NCBI RefSeq assembly: GCF_004193175.1
Contig: NZ_SAUH01000001.1
Span: 5,737,501-5,801,500 of the forward strand
Length of the DNA stretch: 64,000 bases
From: Streptomyces sp. RFCAC02
GTDB taxonomy: Bacteria > Actinomycetota > Actinomycetes > Streptomycetales > Streptomycetaceae
Reading direction: 5' to 3'
The notes below the pieces were generated by a model. The model was not told where the DNA came from, ran no database searches, and worked only from the letters and a program-made list of their open reading frames with translations. Each line of letters starts with the position of its first letter. The first letter of the stretch is position 1. The position numbers and the translations under genes are program-made. Shown here in pieces: positions 41,379 through 49,420 of the stretch.

Positions 41379-41539
41379 CACGGCGCCGGCCGCGCGCGAC
41401 GATGGCGACCGGACCCTTCCCCGGCGGTCGGGCCGCCATTACCCTCCTGTCCCGGGAGCGCACCGGAACGACATCTTTCACCGAGGGGCCGCGGGCACCG
41501 CCCGCGGCCGACCGATCGACGTCGGAAGTGTGGTGTCCC

Positions 41540-42622
41540 GTGACGACCGAGAGTCCGATGGCCTCCCAGGACGGCAGGCGGAGGAGACGCGTCCGCTTCG
41601 ACGCGCGCGGGCTCCGCGCCGACCTGCGGGCGGCCGTACCTGACGCGTCGATGGCGCTCCTGGCCACGGCGCTGATCTACTGGCTGCTCCGCACCCGGGT
41701 GGAGAACGGCACGTCGGCGACGGTGCAGGTGATGCCGATGCTGGCGGACGCCGACGCGTTCTGGATGTACTGGATGTGCCAGGCGTTCGGCTGGTCCGCG
41801 CTGCTGTGGTCGTACATCACCGTGGTCCTGGGGCTGCTGCGCTCCGGACCGCGGCCCCGCCGGTCGTGGTTGCCGGCCGCGCGGGTGGAGAGGTGGCACC
41901 GGACGACCAGCCTCACCACCATGGGCCTGATGTTCATGCACGCGCTGTTCTTCTTCGCGGACCAGTTGCGTACCAACCAGCAGCAGTGGGCCTTCGGCAG
42001 GAGCCTGTGGACCGCCTTCGTGGACGTCTTCGTGCCCGGCGGATACGCCACGGGGACGGGCCGGATCGCGATCCTCATCGGCCTGCTCGCCCTCTACCTC
42101 TCCGTCCCGCTCGGCCTGGCGTTCTACATGCGGCACACCACCGGCCCCCGGATGTGGCGGGCACTGCACCGCTCGGTGATCGTTGTCTACGTGCTGAGCG
42201 TGTGGCACACCCTCCTGTACGGAACCAACGTCTGGTACGACGGGGCGTTCCGCACGCTGGTCTGGGCGCTGCAGATGCCCGTCGCCGCGCTCTTCCTGCT
42301 CCGCCTGCTGCTGCCAGCGCGTCCGGGCGAGCGGCTGCGCCCGCGGGGCCGCACGCTGTCCCTGACGGCACGGGTGGCCGGGCGGATCGCCGCCGCGGCC
42401 ACCGTGCTGGGCCTGTTCGCCGTCGTCCTGAGCGGTGTCGACGGCGGTCGGGACCCCGACGCGACGGGGCCGTCCCCGGGCCTGTGGCCCGACCGGTGGG
42501 TCATCTGGCTCGGCCTGCTCGTGTTCACGCTCGCCCTCGTCGCCGTGGCGTACCGGCGCCGCCCGACGGCCGTACGACCGCCCCGGAACAGCGGTGCCCG
42601 AGCAGCGAACGGCGGCGGGTGA
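41540..42622 (+). CDS. Ferric-reductase-like heme-binding membrane protein
   Basis: A 360-aa membrane protein with about six to seven helices and a ferric reductase-like (cytochrome b) core. Two His pairs on successive helices can bind two hemes: ERWHRTTSLTTMGLMFMHAL and LHRSVIVVYVLSVWHTLL. There is no flavin or NADPH domain, so an electron donor partner would be needed. Start is the GTG at 41540 or the ATG at 41558. It is not clearly linked to its neighbours; it could reduce metals or quinones. Confidence 0.75.
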   Translation: MTTESPMASQDGRRRRRVRFDARGLRADLRAAVPDASMALLATALIYWLLRTRVENGTSATVQVMPMLADADAFWMYWMCQAFGWSALLWSYITVVLGLLRSGPRPRRSWLPAARVERWHRTTSLTTMGLMFMHALFFFADQLRTNQQQWAFGRSLWTAFVDVFVPGGYATGTGRIAILIGLLALYLSVPLGLAFYMRHTTGPRMWRALHRSVIVVYVLSVWHTLLYGTNVWYDGAFRTLVWALQMPVAALFLLRLLLPARPGERLRPRGRTLSLTARVAGRIAAAATVLGLFAVVLSGVDGGRDPDATGPSPGLWPDRWVIWLGLLVFTLALVAVAYRRRPTAVRPPRNSGARAANGGG

Positions 42623-42624
42623 GG

Positions 42625-42873
42625 TCAGGCCGGTGGGATCGGTCGCGGGTCGGGCGTCGGCAGGAGGACGACCGCACCGAGGGGCAGGTTGACGAGAAAG
42701 ACGGCGGGCCGGCCGAAGGTGTCGGTCAGGAGGCCGCCGAGCAGTGGGCCGAGGACCACGGCCAGTGCGGTCACCGCGCCCCGCAGGCCGATGATCCGTG
42801 CGCGACGGGCCGGGACGGGGTGCCCCTGGGCGAGCGTGGGTGGACATCGGGCCGGCTGCGGGGTGGCGTCCAC
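42625..42873 (-). pseudogene. Fragment of a DHA2-type MFS transporter
   Basis: An 82-aa frame whose middle 50 residues match helices 5-6 of QacA/EmrB transporters (IGLRGAVTALAVVLGPLLGG, then LTDTFGRPAVFLVNLPLGAV). The rest of the roughly 480-residue protein is absent on both sides. It is a decayed remnant and not a functional gene. Confidence 0.7.
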
Positions 42874-42964
42874 CTTGCCACCTTGCCACCTCGACCCGGG
42901 CCGAGGTCAAAGCGGTCCGCCACCGGAGCCGGCACCCCGCGCGGTGTCCGTGGTGCCCGGGTGC

Positions 42965-43201
42965 TCACCGCGGGTAGGGGAGCAGGGCCATGTCCCGGGC
43001 GTTCTTGATCGCCGTGGCCATCTGCCGCTGCTGCTGGACGGTCAGACGGGTGACGCGCCGGCTGCGGATCTTGCCCCGGTCGGAGATGAACTTCCGCAGC
43101 AGGTCGGTGTCCTTGTAGTCGATGACGGTGATGCCCGCCGCGATCAGCGGGTTCGGGCGGGGCCGCGGGGGCCTGCCGGTGCGGGAGGGACGCTTCGGCA
43201 T
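42965..43201 (-). CDS. rpsR: 30S ribosomal protein S18, zinc-independent paralogue
   Basis: A 78-aa S18 with the family core [20 protein letters not shown] and [20 protein letters not shown]. It has no cysteine, so the zinc-binding residues of the other S18 copy are absent. It reads away from the L33 gene; the Zur-type box at 43264-43282 lies between them and likely controls both. Its ATG is preceded by AAGGAG at a longish 12-nt spacing. Confidence 0.93.
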   Translation of the reverse strand: MPKRPSRTGRPPRPRPNPLIAAGITVIDYKDTDLLRKFISDRGKIRSRRVTRLTVQQQRQMATAIKNARDMALLPYPR

Positions 43202-43263
43202 GAGGGGTGGACGCTCCTTCGTCTCCGCCGCCGGGACGGGCGGGCGCCCCGGCGCAGCTTGAT

Positions 43264-43282
43264 GAAAATGATTGCCGTTTCC
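43264..43282. promoter_or_regulatory. Zur-type operator, box 2
   Basis: GAAAATGATTGCCGTTTCC, nearly identical to box 1 (892-910), sits between divergent S18 and L33 genes. It ends 1 bp before a TATACT -10 element that drives L33. Confidence 0.82.
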
Positions 43283-43283
43283 G

Positions 43284-43289
43284 TATACT
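43284..43289 (+). promoter_or_regulatory. -10 element giving a probably leaderless rpmG mRNA
   Basis: TATACT lies 6 nt upstream of the L33 ATG (43296), and no ribosome site fits between. Transcription should begin at or within a base or two of the ATG, so the mRNA would be leaderless. A weak TTGATG is found 19 bp upstream. Confidence 0.6.
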
Positions 43290-43295
43290 ACCCGC

Positions 43296-43460
43296 ATGGC
43301 GAGAAACGACATCCGTCCGGTCATCAAGCTGCGCTCGACCGCCGGCACCGGCTACACGTATGTGACCCGCAAGAACCGCAGGAACAACCCAGACCGTCTG
43401 GAACTGCGGAAGTACGACCCGGTGGCCCGCCGGCACGTGCTCTTCCGCGAGGAGCGCTGA
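43296..43460 (+). CDS. rpmG: 50S ribosomal protein L33, zinc-independent paralogue
   Basis: A 54-aa L33 ([20 protein letters not shown], then [20 protein letters not shown]). The CxxC pairs of the zinc form are absent. The ATG directly follows a -10 element, suggesting a leaderless transcript. The stop codon overlaps the start of a methyltransferase gene (TGATG), so the two are translationally coupled. Zur box 2 controls it. Confidence 0.95.
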   Translation: MARNDIRPVIKLRSTAGTGYTYVTRKNRRNNPDRLELRKYDPVARRHVLFREER

Positions 43461-44205
43461 TGGGCGCCGACCCGTACGCGTCGAGCGCGCCCTACATCGA
43501 CCCGCTGATAGCGGGCTTCTGGTACGGCATCGCACCGGCCCTGGTGGACGAACTGCGGACGCTGCGCGCGGACATCGGGCCGGTCGTCGACATCGGCGCC
43601 GGTTCGGGGCGCGGCGTGCGCGTGATCCACGACGCCCTGCCGGACGCCCCCGTCCTGGCCGTGGAGCCCTCCGTGCCGATGCGGGCCGCGCTCCTCGCGC
43701 GGCTGGCCGACGACCCCCTGCTGGGCGACCGCGTGACCGTGACGGCCTCGGACGCCCTGGACTGCCCGCTTCCCGACCGGATGCGGGCTGCCGTGTGCAT
43801 GAACATGCTCGGTCATCTGGCGCCGGACGAGCGGCGGTCGTTCTGGAGACGGCTGGCGCGGCGCCTCGCCCCCGGGGAGCGATCTTCGTCAACAACCCGC
43901 CCCCGACGACCCCGCGCGCGGTGCGGCTCACCGAGGGGCCGTCCTTCCGTGTCGGGGAGACGGAGTACCGGAGCCGGTCGGAGGCCGAACCCTCGGGCGA
44001 GCGGCGCGTCGTGTGGCGCATGACCCACGAGGAGCTGCGGCAGGGCGAACGGATCGCCTCGGTCACCACCGAGTACGACTGGTGGGTCGTCACCGGGGAG
44101 CAATTGCGCGAGGAGTGGGCCGCGGAAGGGCTCACGGCCCGCGAGTGCGCGGCGGGCGCCTTCCACGCGGTCACCGCCGCGCAGCCGGCCGGACCTCCGC
44201 GCTGA
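43460..44205 (+). pseudogene. Class I SAM methyltransferase, frameshifted
   Basis: A SAM-dependent methyltransferase coupled to L33 by a TGATG overlap. The N-terminal part has the SAM motif VVDIGAGSGRGVRV (near residues 41-54) and VLAVEPSVPM. At the CCCCCGGGG run (43869-43877) the frame breaks: the first frame goes on into arginine-rich nonsense, while the expected continuation LAPGGAIFVNNPP is in the next frame and runs to 44205. One added base would restore a 248-aa protein. Either a sequencing error or a real inactivating deletion. Its link to the Zur-controlled L33 suggests a role in zinc starvation, perhaps in metallophore or ribosome modification. Confidence 0.75.
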
Positions 44206-44213
44206 GACGGCCG

Positions 44214-44245
44214 CCGGGGGCGGGGCTCCGGAGCCCCGCCCCCGG
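44214..44245. terminator. Bidirectional terminator, 16-bp palindrome
   Basis: CCGGGGGCGGGGCTCC is followed immediately by its exact complement GGAGCCCCGCCCCCGG, in the 49-bp gap between the convergent methyltransferase and COG0523 genes. Confidence 0.8.
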
Positions 44246-44254
44246 CCGGCGCCG

Positions 44255-45400
44255 TCAGGGGACGGGGGTGAGCAGGCGGTCGAAGCCCGAGCCGATGCGC
44301 GCCCAACTGCCCGGTCCCGCCGCGTACTCGGCCTCGGTGAGCAGGCAGGACTCCAGCACCGTCGCCAGGCCGTCCGTGTCGAGACCGGGGGAGACGAAGA
44401 CCAGGTGCTGCTCCCGGTCGCCGTGCTCCGGGTGCCAGTCCAGGGCGGCCGCCGCCCGCCGCGCGGCGGGGACCCGCTGCCACGCCTCGTCGGGCGAGGC
44501 CACGAGCCAGAGCCCGGCGTCGTTCACGCACAGCGCCCCGCCGGCGGCGTCCCACGAGAGCAGGGTGCCGGGCCGGTCGGCGAGCCAGAACCGGCCGCGG
44601 CTGCGGACCGCCGCGCAGGCCAGGTCCTCCAGCGCGGCGTACAGGCGGCCCGGGTGGAACGGCCGCCGGGAGCGCCACACGTACGTGGTCACGCCCCGCT
44701 CGTCGCGTTCCTGGGGGAGGAGCGCCGTCGCCGGGTGCAGCCGTGCCGCGGCGGCCGTCGCGTCGAACCCGGCCGTGGCCGCGCGGAGCAGCGCCTCCGG
44801 GACCGTGACGCCGACCGTCCGCGCGGTGGGGTGGAGTTGGGACAGCAGGGCGTGATCGGACGCGTCGGCCGTCTCGCCGCCGTCCACCAGGGCGAGCACC
44901 GTGGCGTACTCGAGTTGCCTCGCCGACGTGTCCCCCACCGTGCGCCGGTCCCCGCGCGCCGCCGCGAGGCCGACGTCCGCCAGGTCGTCCCCGTTCGCCA
45001 GGTACGGCAGGACGAGGGCGGGATCGACGGCGGTGACGACGCCCACCAGGGAGATCCCCTCGCCCGCGTGCCGGGTGATGACGTCGACCACGCTCTCCGG
45101 TTCGACCGAGTCCCACAGTTCGACGACGGCGAGCCGGCACAGGCCCCCCGCGGCGAGCCGTTCCACCTCCGGCAGGAGGTCCTCGCGCAGGGCGCAGCAC
45201 GGGCAGTTGTTCACGAGCGGGGCTTCGCCCCGGTCCAGTACGCCGTGGGCGTCGCGCACGGTCCTGGTGACGGACCCTCCGGTGGCCGTGGACAGGTCGT
45301 GGTGGAGGGCCGCGCCCGTGGGGACGGCGCGGAGCAGCGTCTCGACGACCGTGCGGCGCGCGTCCGCGTGGAGTCCGCCGACGATGACGACCGGCAGCAT
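44255..45400 (-). CDS. COG0523 (CobW/ZNG-like) protein with degenerate P-loop
   Basis: A 381-aa member of the COG0523 metal-chaperone family, many of which are Zur-controlled. The metal-binding CxCC motif is intact (NNCPCCALREDLL; Cys 66, 68, 69), and the C-terminal domain with FHPGRLYAAL and GRFWLADRPG is typical. The N-terminal P-loop, normally GxxGxGKT, reads VIVGGLHADARRTVVE with no Lys-Thr, so GTP binding should be weak or absent. The start overlaps the stop of a 26-codon reading frame. Zur box 3 lies upstream. It may be a non-GTPase zinc handler. Confidence 0.87.
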   Translation of the reverse strand: MLPVVIVGGLHADARRTVVETLLRAVPTGAALHHDLSTATGGSVTRTVRDAHGVLDRGEAPLVNNCPCCALREDLLPEVERLAAGGLCRLAVVELWDSVEPESVVDVITRHAGEGISLVGVVTAVDPALVLPYLANGDDLADVGLAAARGDRRTVGDTSARQLEYATVLALVDGGETADASDHALLSQLHPTARTVGVTVPEALLRAATAGFDATAAAARLHPATALLPQERDERGVTTYVWRSRRPFHPGRLYAALEDLACAAVRSRGRFWLADRPGTLLSWDAAGGALCVNDAGLWLVASPDEAWQRVPAARRAAAALDWHPEHGDREQHLVFVSPGLDTDGLATVLESCLLTEAEYAAGPGSWARIGSGFDRLLTPVP

Positions 45401-45480
45401 CAGCGGACTCCGCCGGCCTGCCGGGGACCCCGGGCCGGGTCGGTCGGCCCGGGGTGCGGGGGATGGGTTGCGAGCTTCAT
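45400..45480 (-). CDS. 26-aa upstream reading frame coupled to COG0523 gene
   Basis: A short frame starting MKLATHPPHPGPTDPARGPR with an AAAGG site 8 nt upstream. Its TGA overlaps the ATG of the COG0523 gene (TGATG), so ribosomes could re-initiate. It lies between Zur box 3 and the COG0523 gene. It has two His and several Pro residues and no known relatives that I recognise; it may be a leader peptide or chance. Confidence 0.45.
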   Translation of the reverse strand: MKLATHPPHPGPTDPARGPRQAGGVR

Positions 45481-45547
45481 GGTGCGTGCCTTTCGTGGGC
45501 CGGGACGGCGCCGGCCGGCGTCCCGTCGGCTGATGACCTCAATCTAC

Positions 45548-45566
45548 AGTAATGGTAATCATTTTC
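45548..45566. promoter_or_regulatory. Zur-type operator, box 3
   Basis: On the minus strand GAAAATGATTACCATTACT matches the Zur-like consensus seen at boxes 1 and 2. It is the box nearer to the leftward COG0523 unit in this divergent region. Confidence 0.8.
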
Positions 45567-45609
45567 AGTAAGGGGTTCACCCCCCGTGGGGGTGCGGGCG
45601 GGGATGACT

Positions 45610-45628
45610 GGAAATGATTGTCGTTTCA
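45610..45628. promoter_or_regulatory. Zur-type operator, box 4
   Basis: GGAAATGATTGTCGTTTCA lies 63 bp before the rightward surface-protein gene at 45691, so it probably controls the surface protein and the ZnuABC-like operon behind it. Confidence 0.75.
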
Positions 45629-45690
45629 TATGGTCTAATGAGGCGTGTCATGGGCCTGACCCGCAGGGGGATGAGGAGGCGTTGCACGAC

Positions 45691-47694
45691 ATGGGAATCC
45701 GTACACGCCCGGGATGGCGCTCCGCCGTCGTCTGCGGGCTGGCCGCGGCGCTGGCCGCGGGGACGGTCGGTGCCGCGCGCGCCGACAGCGAGGGGGAGAC
45801 TCCGCTGGTCCTGGAGCGCGGCCACATCGACGCGTTCGACGTGGCGGCCGACGGCGACCGGCTGCTCCTGCAGCTCAAGGAGGACGTGACCGGCTCGGGC
45901 GTGGTGCACGACCCCGAGGACGTCGTCCTGAAGGTCGGCGAGCACGCGTGGGCCTCGGGCATAGCCGACATCTACCCGGGAGCACCCGAGGCGTACGTCC
46001 TGCCGCTCACCCAGGACCCGGACCTGATCTGGCCCGGCTGGGACACGAACGGGGTCGCCGGCAGTGACTACACCGATGTGACGATCGACATCGAGGACGT
46101 GACCGGGCCGGGGACGGTCCACCTCTACAGCCTGTCCGTCTTCGGCGAGCCGGTGTCGCTCCTCGACGGGGGCGGCTACGAACTCCCGGGCGCCGTCCGC
46201 CAGAAGCAGCCGTCGCACACGCACGCCCAGTGGTCGTTCTCCGACGCGGGTGAGTACACCCTGACCGTCAGGGCCGTGGCGACCGACCCGGACAGCGGCG
46301 ACTCCATCACCAGCGGCACCGAGACGTACACCTTCGCCGTGGGCGACTACGAGGAACCGGGCACGGCTTCGCTCACCCTGGACGGGCTGGCCGAGCAGTA
46401 CCGGCCGGGGGACACCGTCGAACTGACGGCCGTTCCCGACGGGGCGACGGATGCCGGCGCGTACCACTGGTACACGCGGGAGCCCGGGGGCGAATGGGTC
46501 CGCGACGACACGGCGACGGGTCCGGAGTACGGCTTCCGGGTCGATGAGGAGGACGACGGCCGTCAGGTCCACGCGCGGCTCGACGACGCGGAGGGGAACG
46601 AGATCGCGACCTCACCCGCCGTCACCGTGCGCGTCAGCGCCGACGACGACCCGCCGTCCGGCGACCCGCCGACGGATGAGCCGACGGACGACGCCCCGCC
46701 GGCCACCGCACCGGCGACTCCCACGACCCCGCCCGCCGACGACGGCACCGAGCCCGCCCCGGACGACTCCGGGCAGCAGGACGACGACACCGGCGGCGAC
46801 ACCGGTACCCCGTCCGCCGCCCAGGAGCCGACCGACCCGAAGTGCTACCCCGTCGAGGAGAGCGGCGACGCGGACGGCAGCGGCACGGAGGGCGGCGCGG
46901 CCGAGCGCCTCGTCCTCGACCACGGGCACATCGACGCCTTCGACGTCGCCGAGGACGGCGGCGAACTGGTCCTCACGCTCAAGGAGGACGTGACCGGCGC
47001 CGACGTCGTGCACGAACCGGGCGACGTCGTCCTGCACGTCAAGCCGGAGGCCCTCGTCGACACCATCCCCGCCGGCTATCCGGGCAGCCCCACCGGCTAC
47101 CTCCTGCCGCTCACCCAGGACCCCGACCTGATCTGGCCCGGCTGGGACACGAACGGGGTCGCCGGCGGCGACCACACCGACGTCAGCATCACCGTCACGG
47201 AGGTCGAGGGACCGGGACAGGTCTTCCTCTACTCCACCACCACGTTCGGCGGCGCGTCCTCCCTCCTGGAGGGCGGCGGATACGAACTCCCCGGCACGGT
47301 CCGCGAGGAGACGCCCGCGCACACCCACGCGCAGTGGACGTTCTCCGAGGAGGGCGAGTACACGCTGTCCGTCAGGGCCGTGGCGACCGACCCGGACAGC
47401 GGCGAGTCGATCAGCAGCTCCACGGAGACCTACACCTTCGCCGTGGGCGACCTGCCCGAGGACACCGGGACGCCCGTGGCCGACGACACGCAGGACACCG
47501 TGGCCGGCAGGACGGCCGACGGCGAGGAGTGCGACCCGGGCACCGACCCCGCGGCGGACAGCGGCCCCGGCGGGTCGCTCGCCAGCACGGGTTCGGGCAT
47601 CGGCCCCTCGGCCCTCGCCCTGTGCGGGGCGCTGCTGGTGACGGGCGCCGCGGCGGTCACGTTCGCGAGGCGCCGCCGCGCGGCCCGCGGCTGA
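45691..47694 (+). CDS. Cell-wall surface protein with two choice-of-anchor M domains
   Basis: A 667-aa protein with a signal peptide (cleavage near ARA, residue 31), an anchor-M domain (about 40-220), an Ig-like part, a long Thr/Pro/Asp linker, a second anchor-M domain (about 410-590), and a C-terminal LASTG (630-634) with a hydrophobic helix and RRRR. LAxTG is the class E sortase signal, so it should be attached to peptidoglycan. Each domain has GHIDAFDV and SHTHAQW/AHTHAQW, possible zinc ligands. The family (TIGR03769) is tied to anchored-repeat ABC transporters. It heads the ZnuABC-like operon behind Zur box 4. Confidence 0.85.
   Translation: MGIRTRPGWRSAVVCGLAAALAAGTVGAARADSEGETPLVLERGHIDAFDVAADGDRLLLQLKEDVTGSGVVHDPEDVVLKVGEHAWASGIADIYPGAPEAYVLPLTQDPDLIWPGWDTNGVAGSDYTDVTIDIEDVTGPGTVHLYSLSVFGEPVSLLDGGGYELPGAVRQKQPSHTHAQWSFSDAGEYTLTVRAVATDPDSGDSITSGTETYTFAVGDYEEPGTASLTLDGLAEQYRPGDTVELTAVPDGATDAGAYHWYTREPGGEWVRDDTATGPEYGFRVDEEDDGRQVHARLDDAEGNEIATSPAVTVRVSADDDPPSGDPPTDEPTDDAPPATAPATPTTPPADDGTEPAPDDSGQQDDDTGGDTGTPSAAQEPTDPKCYPVEESGDADGSGTEGGAAERLVLDHGHIDAFDVAEDGGELVLTLKEDVTGADVVHEPGDVVLHVKPEALVDTIPAGYPGSPTGYLLPLTQDPDLIWPGWDTNGVAGGDHTDVSITVTEVEGPGQVFLYSTTTFGGASSLLEGGGYELPGTVREETPAHTHAQWTFSEEGEYTLSVRAVATDPDSGESISSSTETYTFAVGDLPEDTGTPVADDTQDTVAGRTADGEECDPGTDPAADSGPGGSLASTGSGIGPSALALCGALLVTGAAAVTFARRRRAARG
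45820..47445 (+). repeat. Tandem duplicated anchor-M coding units, offset 1104 bp
   Basis: Two segments of the surface-protein gene (about 45820-46347 and 46924-47445) are homologous with a constant 1104-bp offset. Nearly identical stretches are 46000-46062 versus 47104-47166 and 46267-46304 versus 47371-47408. The DNA-level identity points to recent duplication or gene conversion. Confidence 0.75.
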
Positions 47695-47780
47695 GGCACA
47701 CGACGACACACCGCGGCCCGGCGCCGGGAAGGAACGTCTCCCCGCCGCCGGGCCGCGGTCCGATGGAGGAAGGGAACACC

Positions 47781-49364
47781 GTGCGGCACGCACACCGGCG
47801 CGCGACGACCGCGCTCGCTCTCGCCGGGACGACGGCACTCCTGGCGAGCGGCTGCGGCGCGGTGACCGCGACCGAGGACGACGGCCGTCTCGACGTGGTC
47901 ACGACCACCGGCATCCTGGCCGACCTCGCCCGCAACGTCGGTGGCGACCTCGTGGACGTGCGCTCACTCGTCCCGGAAGGAGGAGACCCGCACGCGTACG
48001 AACCCTCGCTGCGCGACGTGCGGGACATCGTCTACGCCGACGCCGCCTTCAGCAACTACCTGCTGCTGGAGGAGCAAAACCTGATCCGCGCCGTCGACGC
48101 CAACCTGCCCGACGGCGTGCCGAACGTCTCCCTGGCGGAACGGGCGGGACAGTACGCGGCGGAGATCATCCCCCTCGTCGAGAACCCGAACCTGGACACC
48201 ATCTGGCTCGGCCTCCGCGTGCGCGGCACGGGCGAGACGCTCGGCGCCGACCGCTCGTCGGAAGTACGCCTCAAGGCGACCGGCCTGTCGGGCCCCGGCG
48301 ACGTGGTCGGCTATGTGACGGAGACCTTCGGCGAGCCGAACGTCTTCTTCGACTCCTCCGACGGCTTCGACGAGGGGGACGGCTACCAGGACGACTCAGC
48401 GCTGCTCCCGCCGGACGCCCACACGCACATGAGCTGGGCGTTCACGGAACCGGGCACCTACCGCCTGTCCGTCGCGGCCGAGCTGGTCACCGGCCCGGGG
48501 GAACGCCCCGTCGCTCTGGGGAGCACCACGATCACCTTCGCCGTGGGCGTCGACCCGCACGCCCTGCCCGGCATGGCGGACGCGACCGTCCTCGGCAGCG
48601 GGCACGCGGACGTGACCGTCGACCTCGACCCCGACGACCCCGACCTGCCCCTCTACCTGTACGCCGACCCCGCCGGCGGCGGCGACCTGCGCCAGGAGAC
48701 GTACGCGGCCGACAGCACGGTCATCGAGGTGCCGGGCAAGGCCCTCACCGAGGTGCCGGGCGACCCCGCGTTCCGCATGCTCGGCCGCCCCGGCGACGAC
48801 ATCCACCAGCTCCCGCAGGCCGTCCTCGGCAGCCACGTCCACGGCGAGATCGACCCGCACCTGTGGCAGAACGTCCGCAACGCCATGGCCTACGTGAAGG
48901 TCATCCGCGACACGCTCATCGAGATCGACCCGGACAACGCGGTGGCCTACCGCGCCAACGCGGACACCTACCTCGACGAGCTGACCGGACTCGACGCCTA
49001 CGTGGCGCGGACGATCGGCGAGATCCCGCCGTCCCAGCGCTACCTGGTCACCACCCACGACGCGTTCGGCTACCTCGGCGACGCGTACGGCGTGACCATC
49101 GCGGGCTTCGTCACGCCGAACCCGGCCACCGAACCGAGCCTCGCGGAACGCCGCCGGCTGAGCGAGACGATCGCCAACCTGCGGGTGCGCGCCGTGTTCC
49201 TCGAACCCAACCTGGCGTCGCGGTCCAGCACGCTCACCCAGGTCGCCGACGAACAGGGCGTCCAGGTCTGCACGATCTACGGCGACTCCTTCGACGAGGA
49301 CGTCGGCAGCTACGTCGAGATGATGCGCGCCAACGCCGACTCGCTGCGCGCGTGCCTCGCCTGA
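47781..49364 (+). CDS. ZnuA-like zinc-binding lipoprotein with inserted anchor-M domain
   Basis: A 527-aa ABC solute-binding protein of the zinc/manganese A-1 cluster, as in TIGR03772 (anchored repeat ABC transporter substrate-binding). Lipobox LASGC with Cys25. Zinc ligands by comparison with ZnuA: His71 (GGDPHAYEP), His360 (HGEIDPHLW), His426 (TTHDAFGY) and Asp502 (YGDSFDED). About 130-330 is an insert that contains an anchor-M-like domain with DAHTHMSW (His 214, 216) and GHADVT (His 275). The GTG at 47781 has GGAGGAAGG 7 nt upstream. It should deliver zinc to the permease encoded downstream, with the insert docking to the surface proteins. Confidence 0.87.
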   Translation: MRHAHRRATTALALAGTTALLASGCGAVTATEDDGRLDVVTTTGILADLARNVGGDLVDVRSLVPEGGDPHAYEPSLRDVRDIVYADAAFSNYLLLEEQNLIRAVDANLPDGVPNVSLAERAGQYAAEIIPLVENPNLDTIWLGLRVRGTGETLGADRSSEVRLKATGLSGPGDVVGYVTETFGEPNVFFDSSDGFDEGDGYQDDSALLPPDAHTHMSWAFTEPGTYRLSVAAELVTGPGERPVALGSTTITFAVGVDPHALPGMADATVLGSGHADVTVDLDPDDPDLPLYLYADPAGGGDLRQETYAADSTVIEVPGKALTEVPGDPAFRMLGRPGDDIHQLPQAVLGSHVHGEIDPHLWQNVRNAMAYVKVIRDTLIEIDPDNAVAYRANADTYLDELTGLDAYVARTIGEIPPSQRYLVTTHDAFGYLGDAYGVTIAGFVTPNPATEPSLAERRRLSETIANLRVRAVFLEPNLASRSSTLTQVADEQGVQVCTIYGDSFDEDVGSYVEMMRANADSLRACLA

Positions 49365-49420
49365 CGGACACCCCAGCGGCACGACCCACCACCGCCCACC
49401 CCGACACCGACAGGAAGACC

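Noticed and set aside
43795..44205. Independent 136-aa gene after the methyltransferase
   Set aside because: It continues the methyltransferase in the next frame (GGAIFVNNPP onward) and has no ribosome site of its own.
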